DNA from: Actinoplanes solisilvae
GTDB lineage: Bacteria > Actinomycetota > Actinomycetes > Mycobacteriales > Micromonosporaceae
Assembly: GCF_003999975.1 (NCBI RefSeq)
Contig: NZ_RJAC01000041.1
Location: 1 to 46,120, forward strand
Direction: 5' to 3'
Length of the DNA: 46,120 bases
Positions within the stretch are counted from its first letter, which is position 1; each line of letters starts with the position of its first letter. The notes beneath the pieces are model-generated. The model did no database searches. It was not told where the DNA came from and saw nothing but the letters and a program-made list of their open reading frames with translations. Position numbers and translations under genes: made by a program. Positions 9,250 to 17,183 of the stretch are shown here, piece by piece.

Positions 9250-10013
9250 ACGTCCTGCTCTGGGTGGTATACCCCTACCTCGCCGTCGCGGTACTCGTCG
9301 GCGGGACTATCTGGCGGTACCGCTACGACAAGTTCGGCTGGACCACGCGCTCCTCCCAGCTCTACGAGTCGGCAATCCTGCGCTGGGGCAGCCCGCTGTT
9401 CCACTTCGGCATCCTGATGGTCCTCGTCGGTCACATCGGCGGCCTGCTCATCCCCAAGTCCTGGACCGAAGCCGTGGGGATCACCGAACACCTCTATCAC
9501 CTCGGAGCCGTATTCATCGGCACGATCGCCGGACTCTGCACCCTGATCGGCATGACCATCCTGATCGTCCGCCGCCGGCTCACCGGCCCGGTGTTCGCCG
9601 CCACCACGAAGAACGACAAGGTCATGTACCTCGTCCTCGCCTTCGTCATCGTGCTGGGTCTCGTGGCCACGGTGCGGGCGAACATCATCGGCGCCGGTTA
9701 TGACTACCGCGAAACCGTGTCACCATGGCTGCGGTCGCTGTTCTACTTCAGTCCCGACCCCGAGCAGATGGCAGGCGTGCCGAACGGATTCAAAATCCAC
9801 ATTGTCGGCGCGTTCACCTTGTTCGCCTTCTGGCCGTTCACCCGGCTCGTCCATGCCTTCAGCGCCCCGGTCGGCTATCTCACCCGGCCGTACATCGTCT
9901 ACCGCCGCCGCGACTCCCGCCCCGGACTACGGCCCGACCGGCCAGGTTGGGACGGCCCGCCGAAACTGCCGACCGATGTTCCGGTGAAGGCCAAGGCGAC
10001 CCGTCGTGGATGA
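9246..10013 (+). CDS. narI: Respiratory nitrate reductase gamma subunit (cytochrome b)
   Basis: A 255-aa membrane subunit with five hydrophobic helices that oxidises menaquinol and passes electrons through two b haems to NarH. The four haem-ligand histidines are present at His53 and His63 (LFHFG, VGHIGG) and His185 and His203 (FKIHIVG, RLVHAF), equivalent to H56/H66/H187/H205 of E. coli. It starts with GTG overlapping the narJ stop. The last 35 residues form a basic cytoplasmic tail. It completes a full narGHJI set, so the organism can respire nitrate. Confidence 0.96.
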   Translation: MNVLLWVVYPYLAVAVLVGGTIWRYRYDKFGWTTRSSQLYESAILRWGSPLFHFGILMVLVGHIGGLLIPKSWTEAVGITEHLYHLGAVFIGTIAGLCTLIGMTILIVRRRLTGPVFAATTKNDKVMYLVLAFVIVLGLVATVRANIIGAGYDYRETVSPWLRSLFYFSPDPEQMAGVPNGFKIHIVGAFTLFAFWPFTRLVHAFSAPVGYLTRPYIVYRRRDSRPGLRPDRPGWDGPPKLPTDVPVKAKATRRG

Positions 10014-10078
10014 TCCCAGGTCCCTCACTCGACCACGTCTCGGCAGCGCTCGGGTCGGCTCTCGGCTGAGGACCGGCC

Positions 10079-10675
10079 GTGTCCGGACGGCTGCGCAATG
10101 ACAAGGCCATCAGCACCGCCAACCTCGCCCCGATGTCGTCGGCGTGGTGGTTGGGCCAGAGTTGCCTGCTGGGCCTGGGCAACAGTGCGCAGACCACCGC
10201 CAACTTGCTGCGTGAGCGCCAGTGCGTGCTCAACCTGGCGTCGTCGTCCATGGCGGGCGCGGTAGACCGGCTCGCATTGACCACCGCAGCACCCGTCGTC
10301 CCCGCCCACAAGGCGGCGATCGGGTACCGGTACGACAGTGACAAGTTCGCCACCGCCGGACTGACCGAGCAGGCCGGCGAGATCGTCGCGGCACCGCGGG
10401 TCGCTGAGTGCCCCATCCAACTGGAGTGCGAAGTGGCTGCGGCGCATCCGTTCGGCGTGCCCGAGCCGCAGGCTACGGCGTTGCAGGTCAACGTGATCCG
10501 GGCACATGTCGAGGAGGACCTGCTGGTGCCGGGAACTCATTACGTCGACCCGCTGCGCTGGGATCCGCTCATCATGAAGTTCTGCGAGCTCTTCGGCGGT
10601 GGCGACAACGTGTACCCGTCGCGCTTGGCTGCCGGCTGGCGCATGCCGCATCGACTTCGGCCGACTATGGCCTGA
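10079..10675 (+). CDS. Flavin reductase-like protein, short at the N terminus
   Basis: A 198-aa protein of the flavin reductase-like (DIM6/NTAB, FMN-binding split barrel) family, recognised from ANLAPMSSAWWLGQ, NLLRERQCVLNL, DKFATAGLT and PRVAECPIQLE. Family members usually have a further 20-30 residues before ANLAPMSS that form the first barrel strand. Here an in-frame stop at 10067-10069 precludes that, so the gene may be 5'-truncated or simply short. GTG 10079 has GAGG seven bases upstream. It lies 65 bp after narI on the same strand and could be the last cistron. The substrate is unknown; reduction of FMN or binding of a flavin-linked partner is possible. Confidence 0.7.
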   Translation: MSGRLRNDKAISTANLAPMSSAWWLGQSCLLGLGNSAQTTANLLRERQCVLNLASSSMAGAVDRLALTTAAPVVPAHKAAIGYRYDSDKFATAGLTEQAGEIVAAPRVAECPIQLECEVAAAHPFGVPEPQATALQVNVIRAHVEEDLLVPGTHYVDPLRWDPLIMKFCELFGGGDNVYPSRLAAGWRMPHRLRPTMA

Positions 10676-11000
10676 AGGATTCGAGCCGCACCTCGGCGGG
10701 CGTTCAAAAGGTCAGGCCTGTTTCTCGGCAAGAACGAATATTCCAGGCTCCCGTTTACCAGCATCTTCCCCGTTGTCGCCGCCGGTCCGGCTCTGATGCA
10801 AGATCGCGTTCACGATCTCCCGGAGATCCTGCTCGCCGTGCGGCCCACGACCGAGATCCGCTTGGCTCTCCAGGCGTCCAGGAACGGGCCGATCAACGCC
10901 CGCGGCGGCCGGACTGACCGCCAGCTGGTGGCCGGCGGATCGGCCACCAGCCCCTCGGCACTCGGCACTGGTTGATGACCGCCGCGCGGCGCGATGCCGG
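10676..11000. other. Gap between convergent genes, no recognised gene
   Basis: These 325 bp separate the flavin-reductase-like gene from the P-type ATPase, which ends here on the other strand. The frame of the upstream gene stays open for about 98 more codons after its stop (to 10973), with a possible internal ATG at 10796. The translation resembles no family I recognise. It may be eroded coding DNA or chance in GC-rich sequence. No strong terminator was seen. Confidence 0.4.
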
Positions 11001-13697
11001 TCACCGGGCGTGCGAGACATCCTTCCCCCGCCGGCGCAGGCCCGCGCGGTAGAGCTCGTCGGCGCCCCACACCAGCAGCGGGAAGGGCGCGAGGAAGGCC
11101 AGTTCCGAACCGGACAGCGCGGCGGTGCCGAAGATCGCTTGCAGCGGCGGCAAATAGATCAGCGCGGCGACGAAGACGAGCTCGAACGCGATGCCGCCGA
11201 GCAGGAACCGATTGCTGAACACGCCGATGGTCCGCAGCGCCGCGAAGTCGGTGCGAGACGCCATCGCGGTGCCGATCTGACAGGCGACGATGCCGGCGAA
11301 GGTCATCGTGGTGGCCCTCGCGTATGTCGTGGCGGGCAGGTCGGCGCCGGGCTTCCAGCCGGCCCGCCACAGCACCCAGAAGTAGCCGGCCATGACCAGG
11401 ACCGCCGAGGTCACGCCCAGCACACCCCAGGCGCGCAGCAGCAGCCGGCGGTCGATGACGCCCGACTTCGGTGAGCGCGGCGGCCGGCTCATCAGTCCCG
11501 GTTCCGGCCGTTCGCGGCCGAGCGCGAGCGCGGGCAGCGTCTCGGTGCCCAGGTCGATGGCGAGGATCTGCAGCACGGTCAAGGGCAGCGGAACAGCGCC
11601 GCCGGAGAGCGCGAACACCAGGAAGGGCACGACCTCGGGGACAGCGTGCGCGAAGATGTAGAGCACGAACTTGCGAACGTTGTCGTACACCCGCCGGCCC
11701 GCCTCGATGGCGCGCACGATCGTCGCGAAGTTGTCGTCGGTGAGCACCATCGTCGCCGCCTCCCGGGCGACATCGGTGCCGGCGCGACCCATCGCGACGC
11801 CGATGTCGGCGTGCCGCAGCGCCGGCGCGTCGTTCACGCCGTCGCCGGTCATCGCGACGATGTGCCCCTGGGCGCGCAACGCCTCACAGATGCGCAGCTT
11901 GCCCTCGGGCGACGACCGCGCGAAAACAATCTCCTGGTGGTCCTTGAGCAGCAGGTCGAGCTCGGCGTCACCCATCCGCTCGAGTTCGGACCCGGTGACG
12001 ATGTGCCGCTGCCCGCCGCCGATGCCCACCTGAGCGGCGATCTGAGCGGCAGTGGGGCCGTAGTCGCCGGTGATGACGTGCACGGTGATCCCGGCGCGGT
12101 GGGCCGCGGCGACGGCGGCGGGCACCGCGTCCCGGGGCGGGTCGACCATGGCCACCAGGCCGAGGAGCGTCAGGCCGGCCTCCGCGGTGGCCCGGTCGGC
12201 GATCAGCAGGGGCGGGTCGGTGACCCGGCGGGCGATGGCGAGGACCCGCAGGCCCGTGGAGGCGTACCGGTCGACGGCCGCCGCGACGTCAGCCCGGGTC
12301 TGCTCGGTCAGCGCGGCGGTGTGGCCGTCCGTGCTGAGAATCGTGGTGCACAGCGGCACGACGGACTCCGGGGCGCCCTTGGTGTGAAGCCGGCCGCCGG
12401 AGACGGTGGACATCCGCTTCGTACGGGGGTCGAAGGCGTACAGCGCGGTACGGGCGGGGTCACGGTCCGCGGCCCGCACCGGTACGCCCTTCTCCACCGC
12501 CAGCCGCAGCAACGCCAGCTCGGTCGGGTCCCCGCTGCCGTCCGCCGTCCCGTCATCGGCGGGACGGGCGGTGGTGCACGTCGCGGCCGCGGCGGCGAGG
12601 TCACGGACTCGCGGGTCGCTGGGGCCCGCCTTCGCGTCCCGGTCGCCTCCGGCCAGCCAGAGGCGGGTTACCCGCATGCGGTTCTCGGTCAACGTGCCGG
12701 TCTTGTCGGTGCAGATCACGGTCGTCGAACCGAGGGTCTCGACGGCCGAGAGCCGTTTCACGACCGCGCCGGACCGAGCGAGGTCGCGGACCCCGGCGGC
12801 GAGCGCGAGGGTGATGGTGGGCAGCAGTCCTTCGGGCACATTGGCGACGATGAGCCCGATGGAGAAGCTGATCGCGGCCGCCCAGCCGAGGCCGGCCAGC
12901 ACGCCTACAGGCAGGAACGTGGCCCCGGCCGCGACCGCCACGATCGCGATGATCCAGGTGGCGTGGCGTACCTGCCGCTCCAGCGGGCTCGGCTCGGAGC
13001 GGCCGCGCTGCGACAGCGCCGCGATGCGGCCGATCTCGGAGTGCATTCCGGTGTGCGTGACCACGGCGCGGGCCTGTCCCGCGGTGCAGGACGTGCCACT
13101 GAACACGAGCTCGCGTGCCTCGAGCAGCGGACCGGGCACGAGATCCGTGTCCGCGGCGCGGGTGGCCGGCATCGATTCGCCGTTGAGCGCGGACAGGTCG
13201 ACCGCCACGGTTCCCTCGATGAGACGGCCGTCGGCGCAGATCCGGTCGCCCTCGGCAACCTCCATCACGTCGCCGGGCACCAGGTCCCGCGCCGGCACCT
13301 CGATCAGCACAGCGTCGCGCATGACACGCGCCGAGTCGGGCAGATAGGCGGCCAGCGCCTCGACCGCGCGCTCGGCCTGACGCTCCTGAACGAAGGCGAA
13401 AGCGGCGTTGAGCAGGATGACGGCCACGACCGCGACCGCCAGCGCGGGTGAGTGCCCGGCCCAGGCCAACCCGGCGGCGATCATGAGCAGGATCGCGAGA
13501 GGCTGGGTGAACTGCGCCAGCAACTGCCCGGGCCACCGGCGGCTGTGGCGCCGAGAGAGTTCGTTCGGGCCGTACACGGTCAGCCTGCGTGCCGCGTCCC
13601 TGGACCGCAGGCCCTCCGGTGCGGAACGCAGGTGCCGGAAGAGCTCGATCGGGGGTTGGCGCCCGTCGCAGTCGGGCGGGGCCGTCGTCTGTGTCAT
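11001..13697 (-). CDS. P-type cation-transporting ATPase, CtpF-like
   Basis: An 898-aa P2-type ATPase with an N-terminal cation-ATPase domain (residues about 15-75), actuator domain, phosphorylation site DKTGTLT (Asp331), hinge motif TGDGVND and C-terminal membrane helices. The M4 motif is VPEGL (residues 287-291), as in Ca2+/Na+-type pumps and in the DosR-regulated CtpF (Rv1997, about 905 aa). There is no N-terminal heavy-metal domain and no CPC, so copper or zinc export is unlikely. The actuator TGES is written NGES (172-175), keeping the essential glutamate. A DevR-type box lies 36 bp upstream, inside the end of the adjacent USP gene, suggesting its own promoter. The ion cannot be fixed from sequence; calcium is the best guess. 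Confidence 0.9.
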   Translation of the reverse strand: MTQTTAPPDCDGRQPPIELFRHLRSAPEGLRSRDAARRLTVYGPNELSRRHSRRWPGQLLAQFTQPLAILLMIAAGLAWAGHSPALAVAVVAVILLNAAFAFVQERQAERAVEALAAYLPDSARVMRDAVLIEVPARDLVPGDVMEVAEGDRICADGRLIEGTVAVDLSALNGESMPATRAADTDLVPGPLLEARELVFSGTSCTAGQARAVVTHTGMHSEIGRIAALSQRGRSEPSPLERQVRHATWIIAIVAVAAGATFLPVGVLAGLGWAAAISFSIGLIVANVPEGLLPTITLALAAGVRDLARSGAVVKRLSAVETLGSTTVICTDKTGTLTENRMRVTRLWLAGGDRDAKAGPSDPRVRDLAAAAATCTTARPADDGTADGSGDPTELALLRLAVEKGVPVRAADRDPARTALYAFDPRTKRMSTVSGGRLHTKGAPESVVPLCTTILSTDGHTAALTEQTRADVAAAVDRYASTGLRVLAIARRVTDPPLLIADRATAEAGLTLLGLVAMVDPPRDAVPAAVAAAHRAGITVHVITGDYGPTAAQIAAQVGIGGGQRHIVTGSELERMGDAELDLLLKDHQEIVFARSSPEGKLRICEALRAQGHIVAMTGDGVNDAPALRHADIGVAMGRAGTDVAREAATMVLTDDNFATIVRAIEAGRRVYDNVRKFVLYIFAHAVPEVVPFLVFALSGGAVPLPLTVLQILAIDLGTETLPALALGRERPEPGLMSRPPRSPKSGVIDRRLLLRAWGVLGVTSAVLVMAGYFWVLWRAGWKPGADLPATTYARATTMTFAGIVACQIGTAMASRTDFAALRTIGVFSNRFLLGGIAFELVFVAALIYLPPLQAIFGTAALSGSELAFLAPFPLLVWGADELYRAGLRRRGKDVSHAR

Positions 13698-13730
13698 ACC
13701 CCCGACGGTCGTCCGCGCCGCCCGTGCCGG

Positions 13731-14618
13731 TCAGGGTCGAAGTACCTGGGTCGGTAGTGCCATCGGTCCGCGATGAGGAACCACGAGCACCGGGCGGAAG
13801 ACGTGGTGCAGGGTGGCCATGGCGACGCTGCCCAGCAGGATCTCGCGGACCGCCGATCGCCCGCGCGAGCCTACGGCGATCAGGGCGGCTCGGCTCGCGC
13901 GAGCCTGGTCGGCCAGTGCCGCGGCGGTTCCTCTGCCGTGCTCCAGATGGCCGTCCGCGCGCGGCATCTTGATCAGACCCGTGATGTCCGGCCCTTCCGG
14001 CCCGCCTCCGTCCTCGACGAATACCGGCACGACCGTTCGTTGCGGGAACAGTTCCGACACGCTGCGGCGGGCGGCCTCGGCCCCGGCCGAGCCGTCCCAG
14101 CCCAGAACGACCGGCCCGGTGTCGAGCATCGCACGCTCGGTCTCCAGCAGTGGATGGGGTATCACGAGAACGGGTCGCGATGCGTAGTGAACGGCCACGT
14201 CGGAAACGCTGCCGAGGACCGCCCGGGCGCCGCCGAGACCGCGGGAACCCAGCACGATGAGGTCCGCGCCGATCTCCTCGGCGATCTCGCCCAGTTGCAG
14301 GCCCTCGCCGCCGTAGGTTCGCCGGATCAGCGCCTGGGCCTGCCATCCGTGGGCCCCGGCCAGCGAGACGCCCATGTCCGCGAGGCGTTTGGCCTCCGCC
14401 TCGCCCTGATGCTCGATGGCCGCGACGAACTCGTTTATCCCGCTCGTGCCGTGCCACAGCCTGCGCCGCAGGGGCTCGCTGGCGAACGGCGGCGCCCATA
14501 CGTATGCCACGCTGGCCCTCGCGCCGGGCAGAAGCCGGGCCGCGACTTCGATCGCGGCGCCAGCCGGCAACGATCCGTCGTAGCCGAGCAACACCTTGGA
14601 CCCTGATACTTCAGTCAT
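13731..14618 (-). CDS. Two-domain universal stress protein
   Basis: A 295-aa tandem USP. The first domain begins KVLLGYDGS and carries GSRGLGGARAVLGSVS. The second begins PVVLGWDGS and carries GSRGRSAVREILLGSVA; both match the ATP-loop pattern. It differs from the USP at 604 in a longer, divergent first domain containing WAPPFASEPLRRR. ATG 14618 is chosen because AGGGAGG precedes it at about nine bases; an upstream in-frame ATG at 14681 would add 21 residues unlike any USP. It lies 59 bp after a 64-aa orphan gene and 33 bp before the ATPase on the same strand, so an orphan-USP-ATPase transcript is plausible. Confidence 0.9.
   Translation of the reverse strand: MTEVSGSKVLLGYDGSLPAGAAIEVAARLLPGARASVAYVWAPPFASEPLRRRLWHGTSGINEFVAAIEHQGEAEAKRLADMGVSLAGAHGWQAQALIRRTYGGEGLQLGEIAEEIGADLIVLGSRGLGGARAVLGSVSDVAVHYASRPVLVIPHPLLETERAMLDTGPVVLGWDGSAGAEAARRSVSELFPQRTVVPVFVEDGGGPEGPDITGLIKMPRADGHLEHGRGTAAALADQARASRAALIAVGSRGRSAVREILLGSVAMATLHHVFRPVLVVPHRGPMALPTQVLRP
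13733..13748. promoter_or_regulatory. Candidate DevR box for the P-type ATPase (AGGGTCGAAGTACCTG)
   Basis: The half-sites are GGGTC and TACCT around GAAG, a moderate match. It begins 36 bp upstream of the ATPase start and overlaps the stop codon of the upstream USP gene. An internal promoter here would let the ATPase be expressed apart from the USP. Confidence 0.55.
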
Positions 14619-14677
14619 TCGTCGGCCCTCCCTGGACGCCGTCGAGTGTTGTCCCGGCGGAAGCACCTCCGGTGAGG

Positions 14678-14872
14678 TCACGCTTGCTGGAGCACGCGGT
14701 CGGCCGGGTGCAGGTCGGCCGGGTCGATCTCGAGAGTCGTCAGCAGGCTGCGGTTCTTGCCGACGTCGACGATGTCGGGAAGCTCGCGATCGAACCAGTC
14801 GGCTCGGGCGTGCTTGCCCCGGGTTCGCAAGATGGCAACGATCTCGGCCTTGTTGACCTGCGTGGTGTCCAC
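14678..14872 (-). CDS. Conserved-looking 64-aa protein of unknown function
   Basis: Starts at GTG 14872 with AAGGAGG seven bases upstream, one of the best ribosome sites in the window, so it is probably real. The product is small, soluble and acidic to neutral, with one likely helix (NKAEIVAILRTRGKHARADW) followed by an extended LPDIVDVGKNRSLLTTLEID segment. I do not recognise a named domain. It is the first gene of a minus-strand run leading into a USP and the P-type ATPase. A half-conserved DevR-type box lies 118 bp upstream. Confidence 0.6.
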   Translation of the reverse strand: MDTTQVNKAEIVAILRTRGKHARADWFDRELPDIVDVGKNRSLLTTLEIDPADLHPADRVLQQA

Positions 14873-14989
14873 GACGGCCCCTCCTTCCGGGCGGTGGGGC
14901 CCTCGCGTTCGCTTGGCCGTTACCACCCGATCTCCTGCCAGCGTGGGCCCAGGCGGCCGGACGCGGCAGAGTCGTTCGGCCCGCCGCAC

Positions 14990-15005
14990 CGGGACCTCCG
15001 ACGCG
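14990..15005. promoter_or_regulatory. Weak DevR-box-like site (CGGGACCTCCGACGCG)
   Basis: The left half-site GGGAC is perfect and the right is GACGC. It lies between the PAS protein and the 64-aa gene, 118 bp before the latter's start, further than most copies. It could also be chance. Confidence 0.3.
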
Positions 15006-15022
15006 GCGGGCCCGTGGCCAGG

Positions 15023-15682
15023 TCAGTCCTTCGCCTCGACATCGAGGATGACGGTGCGAATCTCCTTGAGCGTCGCGTCGAGCACACTCACAGCGGTGGT
15101 GACGTGCTGGGCGGCGACGGGATTGCCGATCAGGGGCAGTGCGCCCTCCATGATCATCGACGCCTCGAAGATCCGGTGAATGACCGTCTCGTGCATGCCC
15201 TTGGCGATCCGCTCCCGCTCAATGAGTAGTTCGAGCCGGCGGGCCTGCTCGTCCAGGAGTCTGCGATCGGTGTCGTCCCGGGTGACCTTGGCGAACCCCT
15301 CGAGGTGCCCGTCGAGGTCGAACATCGCGGTGATGGTCACGTCGGCCCAGAACCGGCTTCCGTCCCGGCGGAGCCGCCACCCCTCGTCGTGAGCATGCCC
15401 GCTCTCGGCGGCCTCCCGCAGTCCTCGTTGAGGCTTACCCGCGCGGACATCCTCCGGCGTATAGAACACCGAGAAATGTCGCCCGATAATTTCATCGGAT
15501 TCGTACCCTTTGATCCGACGCGCGCCGGTATTCCAGGTGAAAATCCGGCCTTCTGGGTCAAGCATGAAAATCGCATACTCGTCGACCGCGTCGACCAGCA
15601 ACGACATCAACTGGCCGCTCGTCCTGGTCAAAGCATGATCGCCTGTTCCGTGCGCCTGCTCCACGTTATTGGTGCCATCCAT
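15023..15682 (-). CDS. PAS protein with HisKA_3 dimerisation helix but no ATPase domain
   Basis: A 219-aa cytoplasmic protein. Residues about 25-140 form a PAS domain (DEYAIFMLDPEGRIFTWN, GYESDEIIGRH, DGSRFWADVTITAMFD) of the kind that binds small ligands or haem. Residues about 145-212 match the DHp/HisKA_3 segment of DevS/DosS-type kinases: RERIAKGMHETVIHRIFEA, where His164 aligns with the phospho-acceptor His, followed by LDATLKEIRTVI. The protein stops there. No HATPase_c domain follows, and none is encoded in the next 150 bp. ATG 15682 has GGAG at eight bases. It might be a phospho-relay or decoy partner for the DevR encoded 6.4 kb away, or a dimeric sensor without catalysis. PAS is clear; the partner is inference. 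Confidence 0.82.
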   Translation of the reverse strand: MDGTNNVEQAHGTGDHALTRTSGQLMSLLVDAVDEYAIFMLDPEGRIFTWNTGARRIKGYESDEIIGRHFSVFYTPEDVRAGKPQRGLREAAESGHAHDEGWRLRRDGSRFWADVTITAMFDLDGHLEGFAKVTRDDTDRRLLDEQARRLELLIERERIAKGMHETVIHRIFEASMIMEGALPLIGNPVAAQHVTTAVSVLDATLKEIRTVILDVEAKD

Positions 15683-15940
15683 GTCATCTCCTGCCCAGCC
15701 GACGGGCGCCTGCGTGCGTCCCGCACCTGGGCGAGACCAGAAACGTGCGTCGAATGCATGAGTATCCCCAGCAGTCCAACACGAATCCGGCTCACAAGAT
15801 ATGGGCAGCCAACATTCACTCAGGGCTGAATCGCACCCCGGATCGGCAGCGCCCGAGCACATCAAGCGCGGAATTGAAGGCGGCGACCCCTACTGGACAA
15901 GGAACGACCGGCACCGCCGGGGCACCCATCATGGCCCAGC

Positions 15941-16417
15941 TCAAGAACCCGCCGTGGGATAGGCGTAGAGCTCGACGAGGCGGTGGCGGGCGGCCTGGAG
16001 GCGTCCCGCCACGACGTCGAGGAGCCGGGCGCTGATCTCCAGCCCGAAGTCGGGCGCCTCGGCCATCAGCTCGCGCACGAGGCGCGCGTCCAGCTCGACC
16101 CCACGAACGTTCTCGGCCACGACGGCGCCGAAGCGCCAACGGTGCGGCGGCCGCCACCACGACCAGCCCAGGACCTGGCCCGGCCCGATCGTCTCGATCA
16201 CGACGTCGCCGCGGCCGGGCACGTGGAAGTCGACCGCGACCACACCGCTGTGCACCAGCCAGAATTGGTCCGCGGCCGAATCCTCCCGGAACAACCGCGT
16301 CCCGGCCGGGTGGAAGACAGGCCTACCGGCCCTTGCGAGCCGGTGCAGCCACCCGGCGGGCAGATCGGCGACGAAGTCGTGCAGGGCCAGCAAATCGAAA
16401 ACGGTCAATGGCGACAT
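15941..16417 (-). CDS. Stand-alone cyclic-nucleotide-binding-fold (CNBD) protein
   Basis: A 158-aa protein with one Crp-like beta-roll (about residues 12-125: AGTRLFREDSAADQFWLVHSG, then IETIGPGQVLGW) and a C-terminal helix. There is no helix-turn-helix, so it is not a Crp/Fnr transcription factor. The phosphate-binding cassette GE-x-A-L...R-x-A is replaced by GQVLGWSWWRPPHRWRFG, rich in tryptophan, so cAMP binding is doubtful and another ligand is possible. It starts 43 bp after the CBS-BON gene with GAGGGGGG before the ATG, so the two are probably co-transcribed from the DevR box at 17209. The role is unknown; a sensory or scaffold protein is the cautious reading. Confidence 0.8.
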   Translation of the reverse strand: MSPLTVFDLLALHDFVADLPAGWLHRLARAGRPVFHPAGTRLFREDSAADQFWLVHSGVVAVDFHVPGRGDVVIETIGPGQVLGWSWWRPPHRWRFGAVVAENVRGVELDARLVRELMAEAPDFGLEISARLLDVVAGRLQAARHRLVELYAYPTAGS

Positions 16418-16460
16418 GGCGACACCCCCCTCACGGTGATCGACGGGCAGCGAGAGATCT

Positions 16461-17153
16461 CTATGCCTCGCCGAACAGCCTCGCGGGAGTGAGGATCCGG
16501 CGGTCGTCGTAGTCGAACTCGACCTCGTCGATCACCCGGACGACCCCGGGCACCTGGCGAGTGAGCCGCGTGACCAGGTCGGTGGTCGACCAGCGGTCGG
16601 CTTGGCCGGCCAGCGTCACCACGCCCTCGGTCACCTCGATGCCCACGCCTTCGATCCGGCCGGTGAGCATCACCTGGAGTACCTCGGACCGGACCTCGGC
16701 GCCGATCTCGCTGTCCGGGCGCAGATGCACGCGCAGCAGATCACCCCGGGTGACGAGACCGACCGGCCGGCCGAGGTCGTCGACGACCGGTAGCCTGTTG
16801 ACACCGCCGGCGTCCATGATGCGCGCCGCGGTCGCGATCGGTGTTCCCTGCGGCGCGACGACCGGCGGGCTGGTCATGAGCTCGGCCGCTCTGTCGGCGA
16901 GAGCTTTGGCCCGCTCGCCGCGCCGGCTTGTTCGATCGAGGAGGTGGGGCTCCTCATCGCCCGCATACTCGATCTTGCGTACCAGATCGGTTTCGGACAC
17001 CACGCCGATCACGCGCCGGTGCCCGTCGACGACGGGCACCGCGCTGACCCGGCGACTGGCCATGAGGTCGATCAGTTCCCGGTACGAGGTGGACGGCTCG
17101 GCGGTCACCACCGGTTGCGTCATCACGTCGTCCACGATCCAGGTCCTCATCAT
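16461..17153 (-). CDS. CBS-pair plus BON domain protein
   Basis: A 230-aa protein with two CBS motifs (residues about 8-65 and 90-148: VSAVPVVDGHRRVIGVVSETDL, NRLPVVDDLGRPVGLVTRGDL) and a C-terminal BON domain (about 155-217, with GVVTLAGQADR and VPGVVRVIDEV). CBS pairs bind adenosyl nucleotides; BON domains associate with membranes or lipids. The CBS half resembles Hrp1 (Rv2626c) of the DosR regulon, which lacks the BON part. Two adjacent ATGs (17153, 17150) follow GAGGAGGGG; the first is listed. A near-perfect DevR box begins 56 bp upstream. A paralogue with the same architecture is at 27884-28498. Confidence 0.9.
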   Translation of the reverse strand: MMRTWIVDDVMTQPVVTAEPSTSYRELIDLMASRRVSAVPVVDGHRRVIGVVSETDLVRKIEYAGDEEPHLLDRTSRRGERAKALADRAAELMTSPPVVAPQGTPIATAARIMDAGGVNRLPVVDDLGRPVGLVTRGDLLRVHLRPDSEIGAEVRSEVLQVMLTGRIEGVGIEVTEGVVTLAGQADRWSTTDLVTRLTRQVPGVVRVIDEVEFDYDDRRILTPARLFGEA

Positions 17154-17183
17154 CTCAGCCCCTCCTCGGTCCCACCCCGGACG

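Noticed and set aside
11646..13451. Long plus-strand reading frame opposite the P-type ATPase
   Set aside because: Antisense shadow caused by high GC; the minus strand encodes a complete P-type ATPase with all motifs.
15822..15837. DevR-like sequence AGGGCTGAATCGCACC upstream of the PAS gene
   Set aside because: Right half-site and spacer do not match; 140 bp from the start. The rest of the 15683-15940 gap shows nothing else supportable.
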